A program made the translations under genes and the position numbers. Below, in pieces: positions 25,380-33,233 of a DNA stretch of 64,000 bases (the stretch's first letter is position 1; the number at the start of each line of letters is the position of its first letter). The notes beneath the pieces were generated by a model. That model did no database searches, was not told where the DNA came from, and saw nothing but the letters and a program-made list of their open reading frames with translations. The stretch is from DATARN01 sp036264135. GTDB lineage: Bacteria > Actinomycetota > Acidimicrobiia > Acidimicrobiales > Palsa-688. The stretch is from the NCBI GenBank assembly GCA_036264135.1, contig DATARN010000064.1, forward strand, positions 1 through 64,000, read 5' to 3'.

Positions 25380-27207
25380 GGGCGGCGGCGATGGAGGCCG
25401 CCAGCGGGCGGCGCTCGATCTCCTCGACGGGGACCGGCAAGGCGATGCGCCAGTTGGGCCACTCGTCCGCGGTGCCCGGCATGTTGGGCCGTTCGGCCAC
25501 CGCCACCGCGTCATCGAGCGCCGCCGCAACCAGGGCGCACGGTGCCGCGGCCAGGAGGCGGTACACCCGGGCGATCACCTCCTCGACCGGTTCGTCATCG
25601 CGAACGTCGGTCCACCGGCGCAGCTTGTCCCGCAGCGCCCGCTCCGATTCGGTGTTGGTCGGCAGGCCCCGCTCCTGGCGGGCGGCAAGGTCGGCACCGG
25701 TCCAGACGCCGGCGACGGTCGGCAGGTCATGGGTGGTCACCGCGGCCAGCGCCTGGCGGGGCCACTCCCCGCCATCGGGCGGCGTCGACTCGAACCACAG
25801 CAGCCGGTAGGACAGAACCCGGCGCTCGGCCAGCTCGGTGCGGCACGAGGGCTCCACCGTCCCCAGGTCCTCGCCGACCACGAACGCCTGGGCCCGCTGG
25901 CTTTCCAACGCCAGGATGTCGAGCAGGTCACCCGCCGGATAGCGAACGTAGGCGCCCTCGGCGGGAGTCGCCCCCTCCGGGATCCAGAACAACCGGAACA
26001 GGCCCATCACGTGGTCGAAGCGCATGCCGCCGGCGTGGCGGAGGCCGGCCCGGGCCAGCTCGATGAAGGGCCGGTAGCCCTGGGCCCGGAGCCGCCACGG
26101 GTCGAAGGGAGGAAGCCCCCAGTTCTGGCCGTCGGGGTTGAACTCGTCGGGCGGGGCACCCACACGGGCATCGAGGGCGATGCAGTCCTGCCACGTCCAG
26201 CCGTCCGCCCCACCGGCGTCGGCGCCGATGGCCAGGTCCTGGACCAGGCCGATGGTCTCGCCCGCGGCCGCGAGTTGGCGATCGAAGAGCCACTGCAGCC
26301 AGGCGTGATAACGGCTCCGCCGCGCCCCGGTCGGGGTGGCTGCGAAGGAGGCCACGCCCTCCGCATCGGGCCGGCGGACCTCAACGGGCCACTTTTCCCA
26401 GGGAACTCCATACTCCTCGCACAGGGCGCAGAACACCGCGTACCGCGCCAGCGCCTCGCCTTGGTCGGCCAGGTAGCGCTCAAAGGCGGCGTCGCCGGGG
26501 AAGCGGTCGAACAGCTCCTCGAGGGCGGCTGACTTCAGTCGCCACACCTCGTCGCGGTCGATGAGCCGGTCGGCGTTGAGGGCCTGCCCGGCCGCCGCCA
26601 AGGAGGCCAGGTCGGGCAGGTCGCGGGCGCCGGGAACCTCCTCGATCCGCAGGTAGAGCGGGCTGTGGAACGACCGGCTGCTGGCGAAGTAGGGGCTGGG
26701 CTGCTGGGGGCCGACGGGCAGGGCGGCGTGCAGCGGGTTGATGAGGGCGAAGCCCGCCCCCTGGGCGGCGGACCACTGCCCGAGGCGGCGCAGATCGGCC
26801 AGATCCCCCATCCCCCAGCTGGCCCGCGATCGAGCGGCGTACAGCTGGGCCGCCCAGCCCCACAGCCGTAGGTCGTCGGGAAGGTAGCAGCGGCCCGGGC
26901 CCACGATGAGCGGCGTCTCGGCGCCGTCATCGAAGGGGCGGAAGCGGTGGTAGCCGAGAGGAAGGTCGTAGGGCAGGTCGCCGGCGACGTCCACCGTGGT
27001 GCCGTCCTCAAGCGTCAACTGGCCGGGCACGAGGTGCGGGTGGGGGCGACCGGGGGCGGCAATGATCGCCGCCGGCGGCGGCGGGTCGTCCCCCTCGGCG
27101 CCCATGATGGCCAAAATGGCGTCGGTTGTCGCGGTCGGGGTGTCGTGCCACTGGCCGGCGACATCGTGGTATCCGGGTTCGATGCCCCAACGCACCGCGT
27201 CAGTCAT
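25342..27207 (-). CDS. malQ: 4-alpha-glucanotransferase (amylomaltase)
   Basis: A 621-residue GH77 enzyme. The catalytic features are visible: nucleophile Asp in M-R-F-D-H-V-M-G, acid/base Glu in V-V-G-E-D-L-G-T-V, and the transition-state-stabilising Asp in T-T-H-D-L-P-T. The Y-A-A-R-S-R-A-S-W-G-M-G-D segment near residue 123 is the family's N-terminal signature. It disproportionates maltooligosaccharides in glycogen and maltose metabolism in the cytoplasm. No other glycogen genes are adjacent. The N-terminal region of about 110 residues before the barrel is usual for the long MalQ type of Actinobacteria and Gamma-proteobacteria. The start is ATG. Confidence 0.9.
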   Translation of the reverse strand: MTDAVRWGIEPGYHDVAGQWHDTPTATTDAILAIMGAEGDDPPPPAAIIAAPGRPHPHLVPGQLTLEDGTTVDVAGDLPYDLPLGYHRFRPFDDGAETPLIVGPGRCYLPDDLRLWGWAAQLYAARSRASWGMGDLADLRRLGQWSAAQGAGFALINPLHAALPVGPQQPSPYFASSRSFHSPLYLRIEEVPGARDLPDLASLAAAGQALNADRLIDRDEVWRLKSAALEELFDRFPGDAAFERYLADQGEALARYAVFCALCEEYGVPWEKWPVEVRRPDAEGVASFAATPTGARRSRYHAWLQWLFDRQLAAAGETIGLVQDLAIGADAGGADGWTWQDCIALDARVGAPPDEFNPDGQNWGLPPFDPWRLRAQGYRPFIELARAGLRHAGGMRFDHVMGLFRLFWIPEGATPAEGAYVRYPAGDLLDILALESQRAQAFVVGEDLGTVEPSCRTELAERRVLSYRLLWFESTPPDGGEWPRQALAAVTTHDLPTVAGVWTGADLAARQERGLPTNTESERALRDKLRRWTDVRDDEPVEEVIARVYRLLAAAPCALVAAALDDAVAVAERPNMPGTADEWPNWRIALPVPVEEIERRPLAASIAAALSGRGGPPSGST

Positions 27208-27236
27208 CGCTGGGCCTACGCTCGGGGAAGATGACG

Positions 27237-27677
27237 TCAGTCCGAGTCAGCAGGGGATGCCAGCTTCCTGACCATGCGGAGGCGAGTTCCTCCCGTAGCG
27301 GTCGGGGACTCTATCTCGACGGTCGTCATCAGCCGTCGCATGACCTCGAGGCCCCGACCACTGGCCGAGAGGTGGGCGTCGGCATCGCGTGGCGGGGGCT
27401 TGGCCATGACGTCGAAGCCGACGCCCTCATCGTGGACGTCGATCTGGATCCGCTCGGGGCGCAGGTCGGCACGCACCCGATAGGTCGCCCCCTGGGAGAA
27501 CCCGTTGGGGAAGGCGTGGACCAGGACGTTGCTGCACGCCTCGTCCAACGCCAGGATGACGTCGTCGACGATCTCGGCGGGCGTGCCGAATTCCTTCAGG
27601 TACAGGGTCAGCGCCCTACGCGTGGCCGCCAGCAACCGGGTGTCGGCGGGGAGGATCAGGTCCAGTGCCAGTCGCAT
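27237..27677 (-). CDS. RsbW/SpoIIAB-like ATP-binding anti-sigma regulatory protein
   Basis: A 146-residue GHKL ATPase domain. The N box is D-E-A-C-S-N-V-L-V-H-A, the G1 box is V-H-D-E-G-V-G-F-D, and the G2 region is S-A-S-G-R-G-L-E-V-M. Stand-alone proteins of this kind phosphorylate anti-sigma antagonists or bind stress sigma factors. They are abundant in Actinobacteria. No STAS-domain antagonist, phosphatase or SigB-like gene is adjacent, so the partner is elsewhere. A GGAGGG sequence precedes the ATG by only three bases, closer than usual. Confidence 0.82.
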   Translation of the reverse strand: MRLALDLILPADTRLLAATRRALTLYLKEFGTPAEIVDDVILALDEACSNVLVHAFPNGFSQGATYRVRADLRPERIQIDVHDEGVGFDVMAKPPPRDADAHLSASGRGLEVMRRLMTTVEIESPTATGGTRLRMVRKLASPADSD

Positions 27678-27724
27678 TACCCTCCGGCCCCCGGTACCAC
27701 GCCCTTCAGGTACCCGGCGCCCCA

Positions 27725-28690
27725 GTGACAGAAACGCTCCTCACCCTCGGTCTGCCCCTCGCCGGCGACGATCCGGCGGTCGCCTCACCCGTCGAGATCG
27801 CCGGGAGCCGCTTCCGGTGGGGCGCCTCGTCGTGGGCCGACCAGGGCTTGGTCCGCGACGGCGGGTTCTACCCCCGCAAGACGATGAACGCCCGGGAGAG
27901 GCTGGCCTACTACTGCTCGCAGCTCCCCCTCGCCGAGGTGGCCACCACCTACCGGTTCCCCCCGACGCCCGACCTGGCCCGGCAATGGGTGGCCCGCACG
28001 CCGGCGGGGTTCTGCTTCGACGTGCGAGCCTGGTCGCTGCTCACCGAGGCGCCGACGCTGCCCGACTCCCTCTGGGAGGATCTCCAGGACGAGGTTCGCC
28101 CCGAGACCCGCAATCGGCGGCGGCTGTATTCGGCGCATATCAGCGGCGACGGCCTGGAGGAGTGCTGGCGGCGGTTCGAGCACGCCCTGCGACCCCTCCA
28201 CGTCAGCGGCCGCTTGGGCGTGGTGATCCTGCAGTACCCGTCGTGGTTCACCCCGAAGGCGGAATCCCGGGCCGCGCTCTGGTCGGCCCGGCAACGGCTG
28301 GGCGACTACCGGGTGGCGGTGGACTTCCGCAGCGCCAAATGGCTGGTGGGGGCGGAGTGCGAGGACACCCTGGAATGGCTGGAAGCCCACGACATCGGGT
28401 TCGTGTGCACGGACGGACCGGCCGCCGGGCCGCGCGCCATGCCGCCAGTGATGGCCGCCACCTCCGACTACGCGGTGATCCGTTTCGTCGGCCGGCGGGC
28501 CATCGAGGACGACCCGTGGCCGTGGCCGTACAGCTACAGCGACGCCGAGCTGGCCGTTGCCGCCGAGCGGGTCACCGAACTGGCCGCGGCCACGACCGAG
28601 GTCCACGTGATCATGGACAACACCTGGCGGGGCGACGCCGTCCGCAACGCCCTCACCCTGGCCTCCTTTATGCGACATCGGGCTCGGTAG
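27725..28690 (+). CDS. DUF72 family protein
   Basis: A 321-residue TIM-barrel-like protein of the DUF72 family (YecE type). Landmarks are W-G-A-S-S-W-A-D-Q-G near the start, the F-Y-P-x-K segment, V-E/T-T-Y-R-F-P-P-T-P, L-Q-Y-P-S-W-F-T, V-D-F-R-S-A-K-W, and I-M-D-N-T near the C-terminus, where the family normally has H/N-N. Homologues are metal- and anion-binding proteins without an agreed reaction. GTG at 27725 is chosen because the upstream in-frame residues lack homology and would run into the divergent gene's promoter region. It is cytoplasmic and likely monocistronic. Confidence 0.8.
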   Translation: MTETLLTLGLPLAGDDPAVASPVEIAGSRFRWGASSWADQGLVRDGGFYPRKTMNARERLAYYCSQLPLAEVATTYRFPPTPDLARQWVARTPAGFCFDVRAWSLLTEAPTLPDSLWEDLQDEVRPETRNRRRLYSAHISGDGLEECWRRFEHALRPLHVSGRLGVVILQYPSWFTPKAESRAALWSARQRLGDYRVAVDFRSAKWLVGAECEDTLEWLEAHDIGFVCTDGPAAGPRAMPPVMAATSDYAVIRFVGRRAIEDDPWPWPYSYSDAELAVAAERVTELAAATTEVHVIMDNTWRGDAVRNALTLASFMRHRAR

Positions 28691-28718
28691 ACCGCCGTCA
28701 CGTCTCGGCCGGGCGCCC

Positions 28719-29246
28719 TCAGTTCTCGGCCGGTCCTTCGTGCACCAGGGGCTGGCTGATCACCGAACCGTGATGGCAGACCATGCGCCACGCCTCGGGC
28801 TGGTCGCCGAACATGTCCTCACGGCAGGCGAAGATGTTGACCGCCGCGATCGTGGCCCCGCCCTGGTCGCCCAGCAGGTTCTCGTCGACCGACACCCAGG
28901 CCACGGCGCCGACCACCTGGGCCCGTTCCTCGGTCAGCACGAACTGCATCTGGCGCGTCCCTTGGAACAGGGCGAAAAACGACGCTGCGATCGGCCCCCA
29001 CCCCCGGAGCGTCGCCCACCCCGGATGGGTGCACGTCGCCCGGTCGGACCGCTCCCAGAGGTCGGACATAACGTCCATGTTGCGATCCTCGAACGCTTGG
29101 TAGAACCGGCGGTTGGCGGCCAGGACCGCATCGGATACGTCGATGGAGGCAAACGCTAGCGGTACCGTCCGCGCCGTGACGTTGACGGAGATTCCGGTCG
29201 GCCCGGCGGTGACAACCGAGCGGCGCCGGATCCCGGAGGCCGTCAC
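28719..29246 (-). CDS. SnoaL-like / NTF2-fold protein
   Basis: A 175-residue protein with an NTF2-like domain from about residue 38: an A-N-R-R-F-Y-Q-A-F helix, D-V-M-S-D-L-W, C-T-H-P-G-W, and a beta sheet containing V-A-W-V-S-V-D-E-N. The H-P-G-W motif is typical of the SnoaL_3 group of small proteins that are often annotated as ketosteroid-isomerase-like. Catalysis is unproven for this group. No start other than GTG 29246 exists before the domain, so the extra 37-residue Thr/Val-rich N-terminus is part of the frame. It is divergent from the nuclease gene with 24 bases between the two starts. Confidence 0.7.
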   Translation of the reverse strand: MTASGIRRRSVVTAGPTGISVNVTARTVPLAFASIDVSDAVLAANRRFYQAFEDRNMDVMSDLWERSDRATCTHPGWATLRGWGPIAASFFALFQGTRQMQFVLTEERAQVVGAVAWVSVDENLLGDQGGATIAAVNIFACREDMFGDQPEAWRMVCHHGSVISQPLVHEGPAEN

Positions 29247-29256
29247 AGACCCTCGC

Positions 29257-29262
29257 TACCCT
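29257..29262 (+). promoter_or_regulatory. -10 box (TACCCT) upstream of RecB-like nuclease gene
   Basis: TACCCT ends eight bases before the ATG at 29271 with no ribosome-binding site, so the mRNA is probably leaderless or nearly so. It lies in a 24-base divergent gap. Confidence 0.4.
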
Positions 29263-29270
29263 GGCTCCCG

Positions 29271-30095
29271 ATGAGCTTGGCCCTGCCCACGTCCCTCTCC
29301 CCCTCCAAGGTGGCCGCCTTCCGGGACTGCGCGTTGGCGTTCCGCTACAGCGTCATCGACAACCTCCCCGAGCCGCCGTCCCCCTACGCCGCCAAGGGGA
29401 CCCTGGTCCATCGGGCGCTCGAGTTGCTGATGTGGGAGGAGCGGGCCGGCCAGCGCACGCTGGACACGGCGCTGGCCAAGCTGGCCCGGGCTCGTCACGA
29501 GGTGCTGGCCGGGGAGGAGTACGAGGGAATGGACCTCGGGGAGCAGACGGAGGCGGAGTTCCTGGCCGACGCCGAGCAGTTGGTGCGCAACTATTTCCGC
29601 CTGGAGGACCCCAACGAGGTACGGGTGGTGGGCACCGAGGTGGCGCTGTCGGTCGAGGTGGCGGGCCTGACGATGCGGGGCATCATCGACCGCTTGGAGC
29701 TCGACGACGCCGGCGAGTTCGTGATCACCGACTACAAGACGGGCCGGGCCCCGGACGAGTCCTACGAGCAGTCCCGCCTGGGCGGCGTCCACTTCTACGC
29801 CTTCCTGTGCGAGCAGATTCTGGGCCGGCGACCGGCGCGCATCCAGCTCCTCCACCTGCGAGAGCCGGTGGCCATCTCCTGCGTCCCCTCCGACCAAACC
29901 GTACGCGGGCTGCGCCAGCAGACCGGCGCCATCTGGGCGGCTATCGAGTTGGCCTGTCGGCAGGAGGACTTCCGGCCCAACCCCGGCTGGCGTTGTCACT
30001 CCTGCGGCTACCAGGCGTACTGCCCGGCGCGGGGCGGCGACCCGGCACTCGCCGTGGGCGGCCTCGCCGTGGGCGGCCTCGCCGTGGGCGGGTGA
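29271..30095 (+). CDS. RecB-like PD-(D/E)XK nuclease with predicted Fe-S cluster
   Basis: A 274-residue stand-alone nuclease. The catalytic core has L-V-H-R-A-L-E (conserved His), an Asp in G-I-I-D-R-L, and I-T-D-Y-K-T-G with D154 and K156. Four cysteines (Cys20, then Cys242, Cys245 and Cys251 in a CxxCx5C pattern) match the iron-sulfur staple of AddB and Cas4-like nucleases. It probably cleaves single-stranded DNA ends in repair. No helicase or cas gene adjoins it. The last 15 residues are three L-A-V-G-G repeats encoded by a 15-bp tandem repeat, an unusual tail probably added by slippage. The stop overlaps the next GTG. Confidence 0.8.
   Translation: MSLALPTSLSPSKVAAFRDCALAFRYSVIDNLPEPPSPYAAKGTLVHRALELLMWEERAGQRTLDTALAKLARARHEVLAGEEYEGMDLGEQTEAEFLADAEQLVRNYFRLEDPNEVRVVGTEVALSVEVAGLTMRGIIDRLELDDAGEFVITDYKTGRAPDESYEQSRLGGVHFYAFLCEQILGRRPARIQLLHLREPVAISCVPSDQTVRGLRQQTGAIWAAIELACRQEDFRPNPGWRCHSCGYQAYCPARGGDPALAVGGLAVGGLAVGG
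30048..30092 (+). repeat. 15-bp tandem repeat, three copies
   Basis: Three copies of CTCGCCGTGGGCGGC (the last differs at the final base) end the nuclease gene. A related 15-bp periodicity (GTGAGCCGCTCCCGG, then GTGAGCCGCCCTCGG) follows at the start of the PAP2 gene. This looks like a minisatellite spanning a stop/start junction. Confidence 0.85.
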
Positions 30096-30757
30096 GCCGC
30101 TCCCGGGTGAGCCGCCCTCGGGTTGGCCGCGGCGGCCGAGTGGCAACCGACTCTTCCGCCGGTCCGGTCGTGTACGCCCCGGCCGTCAAACTGGGCCCCG
30201 TCAGCACGTTCGACCGCTGGGTCGACGAGCGCTTCGCCGCCCATCTCCGCGACATCCCCGCCGCCGACCGCGTGTTCTACGCCGCCTCCGCCTTGGGCGA
30301 CCACGGCCTGGTCTGGCTGATGCTGGCCGCGGTGCGCGGCCTGCGTTCCGACACCAGCGAGCTGCATCCGACCGTCCGGGCGATGGGGGCCGTCGGCATC
30401 GAATCGATCCTCGTCAACGGGCCCATCAAATGGGTGTTCCGCCGCCAGCGGCCGCCGCCCGGCGCCGGCAGTCACCTCCCTCTTCGCCAGCCCCGCACCA
30501 GCAGCTTCCCGAGTGGCCACGCCACCTCCGCCTTCTGCGCCGCCACCCTGCTGTCCGACGGCGACCCGGCGTTGCGGCCGCTGTACTACGGACTGGCCGT
30601 CATTGTCGCCTGGAGCCGCATCCACGTGCGGGTCCACTACGCCTCCGATGTCATTGGCGGCGCCGTCATCGGCGTGGCGTTGGGCCAGATCATCAAGCGC
30701 CTTGTCCCGCTGCCCCCCACCACCCCGGGGGAATCACCGTCCCAACCAGCGGGTTGA
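30092..30757 (+). CDS. PAP2-family membrane phosphatase
   Basis: A protein of about 221 residues with the three PAP2 motifs: K-W-V-F-R-R-Q-R-P, F-P-S-G-H-A-T, and S-R-I-H-V-R-V-H-Y-A-S-D. These contain the catalytic His pair and the phosphate-binding Arg residues. It has several hydrophobic segments and dephosphorylates lipid phosphates such as undecaprenyl pyrophosphate or phosphatidate at the outer membrane face. The GTG at 30092 overlaps the nuclease stop (GTGA). GTGs at 30140 and 30170 are alternatives, since the first 16 residues are Arg/Ser repeats without homology. Recycling of the glycan carrier lipid is one possible role. Confidence 0.78.
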   Translation: MSRSRVSRPRVGRGGRVATDSSAGPVVYAPAVKLGPVSTFDRWVDERFAAHLRDIPAADRVFYAASALGDHGLVWLMLAAVRGLRSDTSELHPTVRAMGAVGIESILVNGPIKWVFRRQRPPPGAGSHLPLRQPRTSSFPSGHATSAFCAATLLSDGDPALRPLYYGLAVIVAWSRIHVRVHYASDVIGGAVIGVALGQIIKRLVPLPPTTPGESPSQPAG

Positions 30758-30765
30758 CCCTTGAC

Positions 30766-31371
30766 GTGACCCGATCTTCCTTCGCCATCACCTGGGACTA
30801 CCGCTGCCCCTACGCCCGCAACGCCCACGAGCATGTCGTCGCCGGCCTCCTCGCCGGCGCGCCGTGGGACGTGCAGTTCGTACCCTTCAACCTGGACCAA
30901 CCCCACGTCAGGGAGGGTGAGGCGCCGGTCTGGGAGGAACCGGACCGCTATCCGGGACTGCTGGCCACCGCCGCCGGCGTGGTGGTGCGCGACCGCTTCC
31001 CGGATCGCTTCCTGGCGGTCCACCAGGCCCTGTTCGCGGCCCGCCACGACCGGTCGCTCGACCTGCGCCGCCGCGACGTCCTGGCCGACGCCCTCACCGC
31101 CGCCGGTGTCGATGCCGCCGCCGTCCTCGCCGACCTGGACGACGGCTGGCCGCTCGAGACCTTCCGCAAGGAACACGAATCGGCGGTCGCCGAGCACGAT
31201 GTCTTCGGCGTCCCCACCTTCATCGCCGGCGGTCGGGCGGTGTTCGTCCGTCTCCTCAGCCGTCCCGACGGTGACGGTGACCTCGCCATTTCGACCATCC
31301 AGCGGGTCATCGACCTCACGACCGGCTGGGCCGACCTGAACGAGTTCAAGCAGACGGTCGTACCCCGATAA
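30766..31371 (+). CDS. DsbA-family thioredoxin-fold protein (single active-site Cys)
   Basis: A 201-residue protein of the DsbA/FrnE/HCCA-isomerase superfamily. The thioredoxin strand leads to W-D-Y-R-C-P-Y-A, then a helical insertion, then F-G-V-P-T-F with the cis-proline, followed by a C-terminal helix. The usual C-x-x-C is reduced to C-P-Y-A, so classical disulfide exchange with two cysteines is not possible. A glutathione- or mycothiol-linked isomerase/transferase role, or a monothiol mechanism, is more likely. There is no signal peptide. GTG 30766 lies eight bases after the PAP2 stop, suggesting an operon. Confidence 0.72.
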   Translation: MTRSSFAITWDYRCPYARNAHEHVVAGLLAGAPWDVQFVPFNLDQPHVREGEAPVWEEPDRYPGLLATAAGVVVRDRFPDRFLAVHQALFAARHDRSLDLRRRDVLADALTAAGVDAAAVLADLDDGWPLETFRKEHESAVAEHDVFGVPTFIAGGRAVFVRLLSRPDGDGDLAISTIQRVIDLTTGWADLNEFKQTVVPR

Positions 31372-31410
31372 CTGTCGCCGTTTCGCGGTAACCGCCGGCG
31401 GGTCCCCGCC

Positions 31411-31416
31411 TAGCAT
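31411..31416 (+). promoter_or_regulatory. -10 box (TAGCAT) of the protein kinase gene
   Basis: TAGCAT ends nine bases before the ATG at 31426, consistent with a very short 5' leader. Confidence 0.35.
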
Positions 31417-31425
31417 GAGGCGGCA

Positions 31426-32880
31426 ATGACCTATACGGTGGTCGGCCTGCTCGGCCGGGGCGGCATGGCCGTCGTGGAGCTGGCCGTCGACGACGAGGGC
31501 CGCCAGGTGGCCCGCAAGCGGGTCGTCCTCGGAGGATCGGTCCAGCAGATCACCCTGGCCCGCCAACGGATCCGCCGTGAGGCCGAGGTGCTGGCCTCGC
31601 TCCATCACCCCGGCATCGTCCCCCTGCTGGCAGTTGAGGACGATGGCGCCGACGTCGTCCTCGTCATGCCCCGGCTGGTTGGCAGCCTGGCGGACCGCGT
31701 CTGCCTCCACGGCCCGCTGGCCCCCGCCGAGGTGGGCGCCATCGCCGGGGCGCTGCTCGACGCCCTGGCCACCGCCCACCGCCAGGGCGTCGTGCATCGC
31801 GACATCAAGCCGGCCAACGTGCTCTTCGACGCCGCCGGCCGGCCGGCGCTGGCCGACTTCGGGGTGGCCAGCACCCGCCAGTTCACACCGGGCCTGACGG
31901 TGGCGGGCACGGTGGTGGGCACGCCCGAGTTCATCGCCCCCGAGCAGGCACGCGGCAAGCCGGCGACTTCGGCCAGCGACGTCTTTGCGCTCGGCGCAAC
32001 CCTCGCCTACGCCCTGACCGGCCGGGGCCCCTACGGCGAAGGCGAACCGCTGGCGCTGATGAACCGGGCCGCCCACGGGACGATCGAGCCCCTCCCCCGC
32101 GGCCTGCCCGAGGCGCTGCGCCGCGGCCTCGCCGCCATGCTCGACCCGCGGCCGGAGCGCCGACCCACGGCGGCGGCGGCGTTCGGCGGCCCGAGCGGCA
32201 CCCGGGTCGACCACGCCCCACCGACAAGACAAGGACGGGGGAAAAGGAGGGCGGTGCTGGCCGCGGCCGTTCTTGCCGGCGTCGCGCTGGTGGCGGCGGG
32301 TGTCGCCCTGTGGCGGCAGACCATCTCATCGCACCCCAGCCCGGCCGTCACCGCGCCGCGCTCCGGCCAGGCGACTGCGCCGCTCCCCACGACGACCACG
32401 TGCTCGCCGCTCCTCCACCAGCCGTGCGGCCAGGCGACGCCTGCCTTCGGCACCGACGGCAACCGCTGCCTTCCCGGCCACGCCGACTTCGACGACATCC
32501 TCGCCAACGGCTGTGAAGCCGTCAGCGACTACCAGCCGGGCCAGGCCCTCGCCGCCGGCCAGTTGCTCTCCGCCAACCTCGTCCCCGCCGACGCGGTCGA
32601 CACCTTCTCGGCCGACGTGGCGCAAAACCTGTTCAACCTGTGCCTCACGAAGTACCGCGTCACCCTCACCGCCCCGCCAGGGACCGCCGACAAGGTCGAA
32701 ATCCTGCTGGGCGATCGGCTGCTGGCCACCGCGACCAGCTCCAACCGGCGGCCGGCCACGGCCAGCGCCTCCAAGCCCTCCTGTTTCGGCACCGGTTCGG
32801 CGACGGTGACCGTCCGGGTCTCGACGGTGTCCGGTCGCTCCGCCGAGGATTTCCGGCTGCTCTCCTCGGGTGGTTGGTAG
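31426..32880 (+). CDS. Membrane Ser/Thr protein kinase with Cys-rich extracellular domain
   Basis: A 484-residue Hanks-type kinase. The Gly loop is G-R-G-G-M-A, the ATP lysine is K31 in V-A-R-K, the catalytic loop is H-R-D-I-K-P-A-N (H124 to N131), D-F-G is at about 145, and A-P-E follows. The kinase domain is short, about 250 residues. One transmembrane helix spans about 278-298, followed by a Pro/Thr linker and an extracellular region with six cysteines and an A-N-G-C-E motif, ending in a beta domain. It is not a PASTA kinase, so the ligand is unknown. Such kinases regulate wall synthesis and division. It appears monocistronic. Confidence 0.87.
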   Translation: MTYTVVGLLGRGGMAVVELAVDDEGRQVARKRVVLGGSVQQITLARQRIRREAEVLASLHHPGIVPLLAVEDDGADVVLVMPRLVGSLADRVCLHGPLAPAEVGAIAGALLDALATAHRQGVVHRDIKPANVLFDAAGRPALADFGVASTRQFTPGLTVAGTVVGTPEFIAPEQARGKPATSASDVFALGATLAYALTGRGPYGEGEPLALMNRAAHGTIEPLPRGLPEALRRGLAAMLDPRPERRPTAAAAFGGPSGTRVDHAPPTRQGRGKRRAVLAAAVLAGVALVAAGVALWRQTISSHPSPAVTAPRSGQATAPLPTTTTCSPLLHQPCGQATPAFGTDGNRCLPGHADFDDILANGCEAVSDYQPGQALAAGQLLSANLVPADAVDTFSADVAQNLFNLCLTKYRVTLTAPPGTADKVEILLGDRLLATATSSNRRPATASASKPSCFGTGSATVTVRVSTVSGRSAEDFRLLSSGGW

Positions 32881-32926
32881 CCGCGCCGATGGTGCTGCGT
32901 TCCTACAATCGGGGCTGATCCCGACG

Positions 32927-33217
32927 ATGAAACGTCCCCCTCCGGCGGCCGACGATCGACCCTACGACCTGAGCATCCTCGGGTTGCGACCGGGCGAGCA
33001 GGTGCGCTTCCGTCGGGATCAATCGGGGCGATGGCAGGAGGCGTCGGTGACCCGGCGCGAGCGCGACGGCAGCATCGGCCTCACCGACCGGCGGGGGGCC
33101 GCCCGGGCCATACCGGTCGAGGCCATCGAGGTGCGCTGCCTCGGACCCCGGGGCGGCTCGTCCTGGGAGCCGCTCACCGCCCGGGCGTCTCGGACCGAGC
33201 AACTCCGGCTGCTCTGA
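32927..33217 (+). CDS. Small hypothetical protein
   Basis: A 96-residue basic protein starting M-K-R-P-P-P. It shows alternating short beta-like strands (Q-V-R-F-R-R-D, A-S-V-T-R-R-E, S-I-G-L-T-D, A-I-P-V-E-A-I-E-V-R), suggesting a small SH3-like or KOW-like barrel. I cannot assign a family. A clear TACAAT -10 lies 17 bases upstream of the ATG (32904-32909). It sits between the kinase and the broken glycosidase gene, convergent to the latter. Consistent coding character and a promoter support a real gene. Confidence 0.55.
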   Translation: MKRPPPAADDRPYDLSILGLRPGEQVRFRRDQSGRWQEASVTRRERDGSIGLTDRRGAARAIPVEAIEVRCLGPRGGSSWEPLTARASRTEQLRLL

Positions 33218-33233
33218 GCGGGCGGCGCTGGCG

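Noticed and set aside
30048..30140. Possible CRISPR-like repeats
   Set aside because: Repeats are contiguous 15-bp units with no spacers, inside coding sequence.
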